A DNA stretch of 64,000 nt, taken from Rhodococcus sp. SMB37. Lineage in GTDB: Bacteria; Actinomycetota; Actinomycetes; Mycobacteriales; Mycobacteriaceae. The position numbers were made by a program, and so were the translations under genes. The notes beneath the pieces are model-generated. The model did no database searches. It worked only from the letters and a program-made list of their open reading frames with translations, and was not told the DNA's origin. This document shows positions 45,407-55,705 of this stretch, piece by piece. Location of the stretch: assembly GCF_004345605.1 (NCBI RefSeq), contig NZ_SLVY01000004.1:62001-126000 (forward strand), in the 5' to 3' direction. The stretch's first letter is position 1. Every line of letters starts with the position of its first letter.

Positions 45407-46186
45407 GTGCGGACACTGGTCACCGGTGCCGCAGGGTTCATCGGGTCCGCTCTGGTCGACAGACTCCTCGCCGAGGGGCACCACGTGGTCGGAGTCGACG
45501 ATCTCAGCTCGGGCACCACCGCAAATCTCGGACGTGCCATGCTCCGAAGAGATCCGAATGCGGGTCGATTCAGCTTGGTGCAGCGTGATATTCGGACACC
45601 CGAGCTGATCGGAATCGTGGCCGGAGTGAATCCGGAAGTCGTATTCCACCTCGCCGCGCAGACGGATCCCGCGGTGTCGTCGTCCGATCCGCAACTCGAT
45701 GCCCGCATCAACGTGCTCGGCACGATCAATCTCTGCGAAGCGAGTCGTCGAGCCTGCGTGCGCAGGGTCGTCTACGCAGCATCGGGCCGTCCTCGGTGTA
45801 GCACCACGAGACTCGAATCCGACGTGGAGAACTATTGGGCCGCGCCACGATCGATCTACGAGGCGGCGAAACTCGCGGGTGAACTCTATCTGGGTGCATA
45901 TGCGGAGATGTACGGGCTGGCGCCGATCTGCCTGGCGCTCGCCGACGTCTACGATCCGCGCGAGGATGATTGCGGGCAAGTGGAGTTCACCCGGGACCGC
46001 ATCTGCATCGACGACGCCGTCGAAGCTCTCGTCCGTGCCGGCCGGGCACCCGTTTCGGTCACGGGCACCTACTACATCGGAAGCGGTGAGACCCAGGGGA
46101 TCACCACAGATGTGGGAGGGGAGTTCGGGTGGACTTCTGTGGTCGGCCTGCGCCCGGGGGGAGAGGAAGTCCGTCGTGCTTCGTGA
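45407..46186 (+). CDS. GalE-like extended SDR, internally shortened
   Basis: 259 residues, about 60-80 fewer than complete nucleotide-sugar epimerases. The NAD motif TGAAGFIGSALVDRL and HLAAQTDPAVS are intact. At Ser126 the usual SSGG..YG region is ASGRPRCSTTR, and the active-site YxxxK is retained as YEAAK (Tyr151, Lys155). About 20 residues are missing before RICIDDAVEALVRAG, and most of the C-terminal substrate domain is absent. Start GTG 45407. It may be a non-functional or altered enzyme. Overlaps the next gene by 11 bp. Confidence 0.8.
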   Translation: MRTLVTGAAGFIGSALVDRLLAEGHHVVGVDDLSSGTTANLGRAMLRRDPNAGRFSLVQRDIRTPELIGIVAGVNPEVVFHLAAQTDPAVSSSDPQLDARINVLGTINLCEASRRACVRRVVYAASGRPRCSTTRLESDVENYWAAPRSIYEAAKLAGELYLGAYAEMYGLAPICLALADVYDPREDDCGQVEFTRDRICIDDAVEALVRAGRAPVSVTGTYYIGSGETQGITTDVGGEFGWTSVVGLRPGGEEVRRAS

Positions 46187-46592
46187 CACCGCCGGGCGAC
46201 TCCGCACGGTGATCAGGGCGCCGCGGGGAGCCGCACGACTCGAACATCGTCTCCTCGCCGCAGCAGTGACGGCGCTCGGGGGAGTGGCGATCGCCGTGAA
46301 TGTTCCCGATATTTCGGGATTCTCGGGCCGACTGTGGGTGGTGTCGTTCGTCGTTGCGGCACCGCTGATCGCGATCGCCCGGCTGCTGCCGGGCATCAAC
46401 GCCGTACTCGCTCTCATCGTCGGTGCCGCCGGCGCCCTCGTCATCAACGTTCTGGTCGTGCAGACGATGTTGTCGGTCGATGCATGGTCGCCTCACGCAG
46501 GTGTGGCCGCAGTGGGCTTTGTCGCGGCCTTGGTGTGGCTGGTGCCGAACGACCGGACCTCGCTTCCACATACGAAGGGCCAAGTCCCATGA
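46176..46592 (+). CDS. Small membrane protein of the exopolysaccharide cluster
   Basis: 138 residues from GTG 46176 (GGGGGAGAGGAAG upstream). Four hydrophobic stretches follow a basic N-terminal section: LLAAAVTALGGVAIAV, LWVVSFVVAAPLIAIA, VLALIVGAAGALVINVLVV and VAAVGFVAALVWLV. No recognised domain; polymerase (Wzy) proteins are far larger. It overlaps the preceding epimerase and, by ATGA, the next glycosyltransferase. Its role may be assembly or scaffold; unknown. Confidence 0.7.
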   Translation: MLRDTAGRLRTVIRAPRGAARLEHRLLAAAVTALGGVAIAVNVPDISGFSGRLWVVSFVVAAPLIAIARLLPGINAVLALIVGAAGALVINVLVVQTMLSVDAWSPHAGVAAVGFVAALVWLVPNDRTSLPHTKGQVP

Positions 46593-47557
46593 CCGCCGCA
46601 ATACCTCCGCGCAGCATGACCATGGACGTGGTGATCTGCGCATACACACTCGAGCGCTGGGAAGACACCCTCGCTGCCGTCGAATCGGTGCGGAATCAGA
46701 CGACGTCGCCACACGAGATCGTCGTCGTCGTCGACCACAATCGCGATCTGTACGAACGTTTCCGTGCCGCCCTGCCCGACGTGACCGTCGTCGAGAACCG
46801 GAAGCAACGTGGATTGTCCGGTGGCAAGGACACCGGCGTCGACGTCACCACCGGTGACGTGGTGGCCTTCTTGGACGACGACGCAGTCGCTCACCCCGAC
46901 TGGCTCAGGCACTTCCGTGCCGCCTACATCGACGAGAACATCGTCGGCGTCGGCGGCACCACTCTCCCGGCCTGGGAATCCGAGCGGCCCCGGTGGTTTC
47001 CGGAAGAGTTCGATTGGGTTCTGGGTTGCACGTTCACCGGACGCGAACCGGGGGCGGTTCGGAACCTCTTGGGTGGCAACGCTTCGTTCCGCCGCGAGGT
47101 CTTCTCGGTGGCGGGGGGATTTCCGAGCCATATAGGCCGGACCTCGGAGCAGAGTCGACCGCTGGGGTGCGAAGAGACGGAGTTCTGCATCCGGGTTCGC
47201 CAACATCGCCCCGAGTGGACCTTCGTCTTCGAACCGCAGTCGGTGATCTGGCATCGCGTACCGGCTGCGCGGGAGACCTTTTCCTACTTCCGGTCCCGTT
47301 GTTTCGCCGAAGGCCTGTCCAAGGCTGCCGTGACTCGCAGCGTGGGTGTCGCGGATGGACTCTCGGCCGAGCGTAGTTACACCACTCGCACACTCACCCG
47401 AGGCATGGTGCGTGGGATAGGGGAGGCACTCCGCGGAGAACGAGCCGGGATCGAGCGTTCGTACGCCATCTCGGTGGGCCTGCTCGCCGCAGCAGCAGGT
47501 TACGCCCGCGGCGGTGTACCACTCCGTCGGCGACCTGCCATGACAGAGGCATCATGA
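46589..47557 (+). CDS. Glycosyltransferase family 2 protein
   Basis: 322 residues, GT-A fold. Motifs: VVICAYTLERWEDTLAAVES, AFLDDDAVAHPDWL (metal DDD), LLGGNASFRREVF, and GCEETEFCIRV (catalytic-base region). No membrane helix except a possible one near the C-terminus. ATG 46589 overlaps the previous stop (ATGA); its stop overlaps the first ATG of the deacetylase. Likely adds one sugar of the repeat unit. Confidence 0.9.
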   Translation: MTAAIPPRSMTMDVVICAYTLERWEDTLAAVESVRNQTTSPHEIVVVVDHNRDLYERFRAALPDVTVVENRKQRGLSGGKDTGVDVTTGDVVAFLDDDAVAHPDWLRHFRAAYIDENIVGVGGTTLPAWESERPRWFPEEFDWVLGCTFTGREPGAVRNLLGGNASFRREVFSVAGGFPSHIGRTSEQSRPLGCEETEFCIRVRQHRPEWTFVFEPQSVIWHRVPAARETFSYFRSRCFAEGLSKAAVTRSVGVADGLSAERSYTTRTLTRGMVRGIGEALRGERAGIERSYAISVGLLAAAAGYARGGVPLRRRPAMTEAS

Positions 47558-47592
47558 ACGAGGGCAGCATGAACGAGGGCAGCATGAACGAG
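47554..47592 (+). repeat. 15-bp tandem repeat with built-in start codons
   Basis: Two complete copies of ATGAACGAGGGCAGC plus a 9-bp third copy, coding MNEGS-MNEGS-MNE. Being a multiple of three, copy-number change would keep the frame but add or remove starts and ribosome sites. Confidence 0.85.
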
Positions 47593-48378
47593 TCGATTCC
47601 GGTGCTGATGTACCACTCGGTGTCGGAAAACCCCACCGCCGCGACCCGTCGCCTCTCCGTCGACCCCGGTGCACTCGACCGGCAGGTCGCATTCCTTGCG
47701 CAGAACGGCTACACCGGAATGACTTTCTCCCACCTTGCCGATGCGCTGGCGGGGGGCAAACCCCTGCCGGAGAAGCCGGTGGTGCTCACATTCGACGACG
47801 GATATGCGGACTTCGCGCAGGTCGCCTGGCCGATCCTTCGGAGCCACGACTTTCCGGCGACGGTGTTCGTCACGAGCGGCTGGATCGACGACGCCGGTAC
47901 GAACGCGGCCGGGCATCCGCTGGGCCCGATGCTGAACTGGGCGCAGGTCAGGGAACTCGCGTCGGCAGGAGTCGAGATCGGGGCCCACAGCCACAGCCAC
48001 GCCCAACTCGACCAGTGCGCGGACGCCGCGCTGTGCGACGAACTTCGCCTCGGACGGATCCTTCTCGAAGACTGTGTCGGTACCCCGGTCCGCTCACTCG
48101 CCTACCCCTTCGGCTACTCGACTCCACGGGTGCGGGTCGCTGCCAGAGCAGCAGGCTATCGGTGTGCGGCGTCCGTGCGGAACATTCGCGCGACCGCATC
48201 CGGCGACCCGTTCATGATCCCGCGGCTGACCATCCGCCGGAGTACCGACGACAACGACTTCGCGTCGATCATGAGCGGCGACAAGCAGTTCTACCTGCGG
48301 GACCGCGTCCTGACCGCGGGGTACGCGACTGTGCGCGGTGCCCGGCGCGCAGGTAGACGGGTCGTACGACATGGCTGA
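47554..48378 (+). CDS. Polysaccharide deacetylase (NodB-like)
   Basis: 274 residues, carbohydrate esterase 4 fold. Metal-binding Asp pair in VVLTFDDGYADF and the HxxxH in GAHSHSHAQLD; LAYPFGYSTPRVRV follows. It lacks a signal peptide, so it would act in the cytoplasm or be exported otherwise. The start is unusual: three ATGs lie in a 15-bp tandem repeat (47554, 47569, 47584), each with GAGGGC 3 bp before the next. Any of the three could be used. Overlaps the flippase by 8 bp. Confidence 0.9.
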   Translation: MNEGSMNEGSMNESIPVLMYHSVSENPTAATRRLSVDPGALDRQVAFLAQNGYTGMTFSHLADALAGGKPLPEKPVVLTFDDGYADFAQVAWPILRSHDFPATVFVTSGWIDDAGTNAAGHPLGPMLNWAQVRELASAGVEIGAHSHSHAQLDQCADAALCDELRLGRILLEDCVGTPVRSLAYPFGYSTPRVRVAARAAGYRCAASVRNIRATASGDPFMIPRLTIRRSTDDNDFASIMSGDKQFYLRDRVLTAGYATVRGARRAGRRVVRHG

Positions 48379-49771
48379 GACCGTGATCGCGATCGACGCC
48401 GCCGACGACGGCCCCACAGACGATCATCGTGGGACCGATCGGCCGGTCAGCGGTCGGGGAAACGGTTCGCTCTTCCTGCGGAACACCTATGCGCTGGTGC
48501 TCAACACCGGGATCACCGGCGCGCTCGGCCTGGGCTACTGGATCCTCGCCGCGCACTACTACGAGGATCCCGATGTCGGTCGCGGATCCGCCGCGATCTC
48601 GGCGCTGATGCTGTTGACCGGACTGGTATCGGCCAACTTCGCGGGCACGCTGAACCGCTTCATACCGAAGACCGGAAAGCGCACCGTGCACGTCGTCGTG
48701 TTCGTCTACCTCCTCACCTCCGGCGTGGTCGCCGCCCTTGCCGTAGCCCTTCTCTTCACGCTCGACCTGCTGGGTGGTCCGGCCTACGACATCCTGCGCG
48801 AGCCGAACATGCGCCTGTGGTTCATCTCCGCGGCGGTGGTCGCGAGTGTGATCACGGTGCAGGACAGTGTCCTGACCGGACTGCGCGTGGCGGTCTGGGT
48901 CCCGGTGTGGAACGCGGCCTTCGCCGTCACCAAACTCGGCCTGCTCGTGCTGCTGGCCGAATCGATGCCCCGCACGGGAGTGTTCTTCTCCTGGATCATC
49001 TCCATGTTCATCGTGGTGTTCCCGGTGAACCTGCTGATCTTCGGCAGACTTCTGCCTCGGCATGTGCGCGCATCGACGCACCACGTCGGGGTACGAGCAG
49101 CACAGGTCGGCCGGTTCTTCGCCGCCGACTACTTCGGTGCCCTCCTCCAGTACGGCACGATCTTCCTCGTCCCCGTCCTGGTGGCGCTGCGGGTCGCTCC
49201 GCACACATACGCGTACTTCTTCCTCGCGTGGTCCATCGCCAACATGATGAATCTTGTCGCCGTCAACACTGCCGTGTCCCTGGCAGTGGAAGGAGTGTGC
49301 GCCCCCGCGCGTTTGGCCGACTACTGCCGCGCCGCGCTCACCAGGACCCTCGGTTTGCTCGTTGTGGGTTTCGTCGTGGTCGGCCTCGCGGCTCCGTACG
49401 CCATGGGGCTGCTCGGCGACGGATACCTCGACGCCGTGCCACTACTGCAACTGCTGGCCTTCGCCAGCCTGTTCAGCGCAGTGGTGGACATCTACCTCGG
49501 CACGCTGCGCGCGCGGACCCGAAGTCGGCGGATCATCGTCGTACAGTCACTCCGGGCGACAGCCTTGCTGGGACTGGTCGTCCTCCTGCAGCCATACCAC
49601 CAGGTGTTCGCGCGGTTCGGAGATCCGAGGCTCACCGCGGTGGGAGTGGCGGTGCTGATCGGTCAAGTCGTCGCGATGCTGACGGTGCTTCCGGATCTCG
49701 GGAGGCTCCTTCGGCGGCGCCCACAGCCGACCCCGAAGATCGGGACATACGAGGAGACCGTATGTCCCTGA
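48371..49771 (+). CDS. Oligosaccharide flippase-like membrane protein (Wzx/MATE-like)
   Basis: 466 residues with about 12-14 membrane segments, resembling polysaccharide transporter (PST/Wzx) proteins: RNTYALVLNTGITGALGLGYWILAA, DSVLTGLRVAVWVPVWNAAF, and a C-terminal YLGTLRARTRSRRII segment. It would move lipid-linked repeat units across the membrane. ATG 48371 overlaps the deacetylase by 8 bp and its stop overlaps the EAL gene by 10 bp. Confidence 0.85.
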   Translation: MAETVIAIDAADDGPTDDHRGTDRPVSGRGNGSLFLRNTYALVLNTGITGALGLGYWILAAHYYEDPDVGRGSAAISALMLLTGLVSANFAGTLNRFIPKTGKRTVHVVVFVYLLTSGVVAALAVALLFTLDLLGGPAYDILREPNMRLWFISAAVVASVITVQDSVLTGLRVAVWVPVWNAAFAVTKLGLLVLLAESMPRTGVFFSWIISMFIVVFPVNLLIFGRLLPRHVRASTHHVGVRAAQVGRFFAADYFGALLQYGTIFLVPVLVALRVAPHTYAYFFLAWSIANMMNLVAVNTAVSLAVEGVCAPARLADYCRAALTRTLGLLVVGFVVVGLAAPYAMGLLGDGYLDAVPLLQLLAFASLFSAVVDIYLGTLRARTRSRRIIVVQSLRATALLGLVVLLQPYHQVFARFGDPRLTAVGVAVLIGQVVAMLTVLPDLGRLLRRRPQPTPKIGTYEETVCP

Positions 49772-50748
49772 TCGACGCGGACAAGTGCCGGCCCGATCCG
49801 GACGAGATCGCCCCACGGTCCCCCCAGACCGGGGCGCGGCCGTCGCTGCCTCCGCACAACCGTCGGCAGCGTCTATCCGTGGTGATCCTCTGTATCGCGC
49901 CCATCGCGGCGGTCGCGCTGTACCTCGGCGGGCTGCGCAGCGTCGATCTCGACGACCACCTCATGCTCGAATACCAACCCGAGGTCGATCTGCGAACCGG
50001 CAGGATCCTCGGCCTCGAGGCGCTCGTGCGATGGAACCATCCGGTACTGGGGCAGCTGCAGCCGCTCGAGTTCATCGAGGTCGCCGAATCCACCAATCTG
50101 GCAGGTGAGCTCGGCGCCTGGGTGCTCGACACCGCATGCACACAGCTGGGGCAGTGGAAGCGTGATTTCCGAGAGCTCGATCTGGTCATGAGTGTCAACG
50201 TGTCGCCGGTCCAGCTGGTCTCTCTGGATTTCGACGTCTATGTGAAGCAGGTCCTCGAGCAGTACGGTCTGCTCGGCTCGGAGCTGTGTCTCGAAATCAC
50301 CGAGAATGTGGTCGTCGGCGACCTGCAGCGTACGCGGTCCACACTCGCGAAGCTCGAGCGGTTGGGGGTTCGAATCGCGATCGACGACTTCGGAACCGGA
50401 TACAGTTCCCTCGGGCATCTCAAGTCCCTGCCGGTCGACACTCTCAAGATCGACAAGGTGTTCGTGCAGAATCTCGATCGAAGCGAAGGTGACCGGGTCA
50501 TCATCGATTCGATCGTGGGACTGGCCGCGTCGTTCGGGCTCGACGTGGTTGCCGAGGGCGTCGAGTCGGTGGGTGCAGTGAGCTACCTCCTGGATGTGGG
50601 TTGTGTTCGTGCACAAGGATTCCTGATGAGCAAGCCGAAGGGGTCCGAGGAGATCGAGCGATTGTTGGAAGTCGGTGCACTCGCGCTCCCTTGGAATGTC
50701 GACAGCAACGACGCCCGCCGAACGTTCCCCGGAGATGTTGCGCGATAG
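49762..50748 (+). CDS. Membrane-anchored EAL-domain c-di-GMP phosphodiesterase
   Basis: 328 residues. One N-terminal membrane segment (about 39-57, VVILCIAPIAAVALYLGGL) and then an EAL domain from about 68. Catalytic/metal motifs look complete: LEALVRW (Glu86), VNVSP (Asn146), LEITE (Glu178), AIDDFGTGYSS (Asp208-Asp209), KIDKVF (Lys229), AEGVE (Glu265) and QGF (Gln285). It predicts hydrolysis of c-di-GMP to pGpG near the membrane. No GGDEF domain is fused. Translationally overlapped with the flippase gene, so polysaccharide export and c-di-GMP breakdown are coexpressed. Confidence 0.88.
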   Translation: MSLIDADKCRPDPDEIAPRSPQTGARPSLPPHNRRQRLSVVILCIAPIAAVALYLGGLRSVDLDDHLMLEYQPEVDLRTGRILGLEALVRWNHPVLGQLQPLEFIEVAESTNLAGELGAWVLDTACTQLGQWKRDFRELDLVMSVNVSPVQLVSLDFDVYVKQVLEQYGLLGSELCLEITENVVVGDLQRTRSTLAKLERLGVRIAIDDFGTGYSSLGHLKSLPVDTLKIDKVFVQNLDRSEGDRVIIDSIVGLAASFGLDVVAEGVESVGAVSYLLDVGCVRAQGFLMSKPKGSEEIERLLEVGALALPWNVDSNDARRTFPGDVAR

Positions 50749-50784
50749 TCCTGAACTTGAAGTTTGTTATTGCGAATAAAACAG

Positions 50785-50804
50785 TCTCAAGGTACGGTTT
50801 GAGA
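50785..50804. promoter_or_regulatory. Inverted repeat before the sugar transferase gene
   Basis: TCTCAA and TTGAGA arms with an 8-nt spacer, in a 93-bp AT-rich gap that also holds AACTTGAAGTT (50754-50764). Possible promoter/operator giving the sugar transferase its own start. Confidence 0.4.
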
Positions 50805-50841
50805 GTCGGGGGTCCGACGGCTCCGAACAGGGGTGACCTTG

Positions 50842-52302
50842 ATGTACAAGCGCATCGGCGAGTTTGCCGCAGTCGCCGCACCAGTACGTGATCCGATAGC
50901 TCCGGCTCGTGCATTCACGGCACCCCGAAGGATCGTGTCCGACCGTATCGTTCGTCCCGCGAGGTGGGAACGTCGTTACGAAGTGTCGGTGCTGTGCTGC
51001 GACCTGCTCTGCCTCGCTCTGGCAAACCTGATCGTCGCCGTCGGATACCACCCGACTGCCGGCCTCGCCGATGGGCAGAGAGTCGCCGTACTCGTGGTCT
51101 GCACCGTTGTCGCCGTGTTGTCGATTTCAGTTCAGAAAGTCTGGGACAGAAGAATTCTGGGTTCGGGTCCGGAGGAGTATCGCCGAATCGTCCGCGCGTA
51201 CCTCTACGCGGTGGCGGCAGCGGCCATCCTCGCATATTCGCTGGGTGCGGATCAGGCCCGGGCATACATCTTCGGGGCGTTACCTCTCGCGCTGGTCCTT
51301 ACCCTCACCGCTCGAAAAGTGCTGCGGATCATGGTGTTGCGTGCGCGAAAGCGAGGTCGATGCCTGCGCTCCGTCCTTGTCGTCGGGAATGCGGAAGAGA
51401 CCCACGAACTCGTCAGTCGCACCAACGGATCGGAGGAATCGGGCTGGAAGGTCGAGGGCGTCTGTCTCGCGCCGGTACCGGAGGAAGATGCTCCTCCCGC
51501 TCCCCACGGATCACCCGTGGCGATCGATGACGTTCCGGTATTGGGAACCGACGCCGACATCATCCGGATCACCGAGGTGCACAAGTTCGATGCGGTCGCA
51601 CTGCTCCCGTCCGACCGGTGCTCCTGCGCGCGAATGCGGAGGCTCGAGCGGGAACTCGAGGGCGTCGGAGCCGACCTCCTCATCGCCCCGGTTCTCATCG
51701 ACGTCGTAGGTCCACGCCTGTACATCTCGCCCCTTGCGGGGCTTCCGCTCCTGCAGATGAGCGCCCCGCGATACAGCGGCCCGGCATGGGTGGTCAAGAA
51801 CATCGTCGACCGGATTCTTGCGCTGCTGATTCTCGTCGTCATCTCGCCCGTTCTCGTACTCGTCGCTGCTGCCATCCGTTTCGACGGCCCAGGCCCGGTG
51901 CTCCTCCGTCGCGACCGAGTGGGGCGCGACGGCCGTACCTTCACCATGTACGTGTTTCGAGGCGATCTCGAGGCCGGGCGGCTCGGCCGATTCCTTCGTC
52001 GGCATTCCGTCGACGAGTTGCCCGAACTGTTCAACGTGGTCGGAGGCGACATGGCGCTTGTCGGCCCGCGGGCGCCAGTGGGGTCCGAGCCGGTGCGGTA
52101 CGGCGATGGGGGTGGAGTGTGTCGCCTGGTAGTCAAACCGGGATTCACCGGATTGTGGCGGATCGGCGGGCGCAGCAATCTCTCGTGGGAGGAGGCGGCC
52201 CGGGCCGATCTCCGATACATCGAGAACTGGTCCTTCGCGATGGATCTGTTGATCCTGTGCAGAACTTTCGGTGTCGTCGTCCGTGGCGACAGAACTTGCT
52301 GA
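50842..52302 (+). CDS. Polyprenyl-phosphate sugar transferase (WcaJ/WbaP-like) with shortened catalytic region
   Basis: 486 residues. An N-terminal part with several membrane segments and a CoA-binding-like region is followed by the bacterial sugar transferase domain, entering after the membrane helix ILALLILVVISPVLVLVAAAI. The signature G..F.MYKFRSM is instead FTMYVFRGD (Val371 for Lys), and only about 20 residues separate it from the catalytic Asp-Glu pair (SVDELPEL, Asp391-Glu392), where the family has about twice that. The terminal VKPGFTGLWRIGGRSN is normal. ATG 50842 has AGGGG upstream; GTG 50833 is possible. Likely first membrane step, but function may be altered. Confidence 0.82.
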   Translation: MYKRIGEFAAVAAPVRDPIAPARAFTAPRRIVSDRIVRPARWERRYEVSVLCCDLLCLALANLIVAVGYHPTAGLADGQRVAVLVVCTVVAVLSISVQKVWDRRILGSGPEEYRRIVRAYLYAVAAAAILAYSLGADQARAYIFGALPLALVLTLTARKVLRIMVLRARKRGRCLRSVLVVGNAEETHELVSRTNGSEESGWKVEGVCLAPVPEEDAPPAPHGSPVAIDDVPVLGTDADIIRITEVHKFDAVALLPSDRCSCARMRRLERELEGVGADLLIAPVLIDVVGPRLYISPLAGLPLLQMSAPRYSGPAWVVKNIVDRILALLILVVISPVLVLVAAAIRFDGPGPVLLRRDRVGRDGRTFTMYVFRGDLEAGRLGRFLRRHSVDELPELFNVVGGDMALVGPRAPVGSEPVRYGDGGGVCRLVVKPGFTGLWRIGGRSNLSWEEAARADLRYIENWSFAMDLLILCRTFGVVVRGDRTC

Positions 52303-52375
52303 CCCCGGTCGAATCGAACCGGGCGGGAAGACCTTTCGAATACGTACAACTCTCCCGACATGAAGGGTGGAAGCT

Positions 52376-53383
<1,008 letters not shown>

Positions 53384-53384
53384 T

Positions 53385-53398
53385 AACCCCTCGGGGTT
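53385..53398 (+). terminator. Short hairpin just after galE
   Basis: AACCCC-TC-GGGGTT, 2 bp after the galE stop, then TTT on the galE strand. A 6-bp stem with a minimal loop; a weak or accessory terminator. Confidence 0.45.
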
Positions 53399-53412
53399 TC
53401 CACCGTCCGAGT

Positions 53413-53445
53413 CTGCGCGGGTGATCTTCGTGATCGCCCGCGCAG
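53413..53445 (+). terminator. Strong hairpin closing the exopolysaccharide cluster
   Basis: Arms CTGCGCGGG and CCCGCGCAG continue inward through one U-G pair and GATC/GATC to the loop TTCGT, for about 14 pairs. It lies 30 bp after galE and 44 bp before the transglycosylase start, so it separates the inserted cluster from the backbone. Confidence 0.7.
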
Positions 53446-53488
53446 GCGCATTCACCTGCGGTTGTGCGCGTGTGTGGAAGATGGAGAT

Positions 53489-54250
53489 GTGTATCCCGCT
53501 CCACGACGTCGTCGCTCCGCTTGGCCGCTGCTCCTCTTCAGCGCGCTGATAGTGGTGGTGATCATCGCGGTGGGTTCCAATCTTCGCTTGCCGCAGCTAC
53601 CGCGAATCGAGATTCCCGACGGTGTTCCGCCGGGCCCTGGCGTGCCCGTGCCGCCGATCGATTTCGAGGGTCCGGGCCGCACCTCTGCCCTCCTGCGCGA
53701 CTGGGCCGAACCTCAGGCCGACACCCTCGGCATCCCGGTCGTCGCGCTCGAGGGATACGGGTACGCCGCGGCCGTCCTCGCCGCCACGAATCCTGGCTGC
53801 GGATTGGCGTGGACCACCCTCGCGGGTATCGGAAGCGTCGAGAGCAATCACGGGCGGCACGGGGGAGCGAGCATCGACCAGGACGGGACCGCGAGACCCG
53901 AGATTCGTGGAGTCCCGCTCGACGGCGGGCCCGGGCTCGCGGAGATCCGCGACACCGACGGGGGAGAACTCGACGGCGACCCGATGCTGGACCGGGCGAT
54001 GGGGCCCATGCAGTTCATTCCCGAGACCTGGAAACGCTGGGGTGTCGATGCGAACGGCGACGGTGTCGCAGATCCCGACAACATCGACGACGCGGCCCTC
54101 ACCGCGGGGCGCTACCTGTGCGATCGCGGCGGCGACCTCACTACTCCGGAAGGCTGGACGAGGGCCCTGATGGCCTACAACCTCTCGGGTGAGTATCTCG
54201 CCCTGGTGCGCGACCGCGCCGCCGCATACGGCGTGGGTGTGCGGCCGTGA
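53489..54250 (+). CDS. Lytic murein transglycosylase (MltB/LpqU-like)
   Basis: 253 residues. A basic start and one membrane anchor (WPLLLFSALIVVVIIAVGS, about 13-31) lead to a Pro-rich linker and an SLT-type domain: GIGSVESNHGRHGG (catalytic Glu), MGPMQFIPETWKRWG and DDAALTAGRYLCDRGGDL. It cleaves glycan strands of peptidoglycan. No lipobox was seen, unlike LpqU. GTG 53489 is preferred with GGAAG ahead; GTG 53474 and TTG 53462 are alternatives. It stands between mazG and eno as lpqU does in mycobacteria. Confidence 0.85.
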   Translation: MYPAPRRRRSAWPLLLFSALIVVVIIAVGSNLRLPQLPRIEIPDGVPPGPGVPVPPIDFEGPGRTSALLRDWAEPQADTLGIPVVALEGYGYAAAVLAATNPGCGLAWTTLAGIGSVESNHGRHGGASIDQDGTARPEIRGVPLDGGPGLAEIRDTDGGELDGDPMLDRAMGPMQFIPETWKRWGVDANGDGVADPDNIDDAALTAGRYLCDRGGDLTTPEGWTRALMAYNLSGEYLALVRDRAAAYGVGVRP

Positions 54251-54290
54251 CGCCGACCTTCCGGCCGAGTCGACGCTCCCGCACTGCTCC

Positions 54291-54324
54291 GGGCGGCGCG
54301 CCGTACTGTCCTGGGCGGCGCGCC
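54291..54324 (+). terminator. Direct/self-pairing repeat after the transglycosylase gene
   Basis: GGGCGGCGCGCC occurs at 54291-54302 and 54313-54324. Because GGCGCGCC is self-complementary, the copies can pair as an 8-bp stem with a 14-nt loop. In the 160-bp gap before eno; possible terminator. Confidence 0.35.
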
Positions 54325-54386
54325 CGTGCTTCACTGCCTGGTCGTGGCGGTTAGGCTGTCCCCAGCGTGCAGACCCCGCAGCGTGA

Positions 54387-55697
<1,311 letters not shown>

Positions 55698-55705
55698 AGT
55701 CAGGT

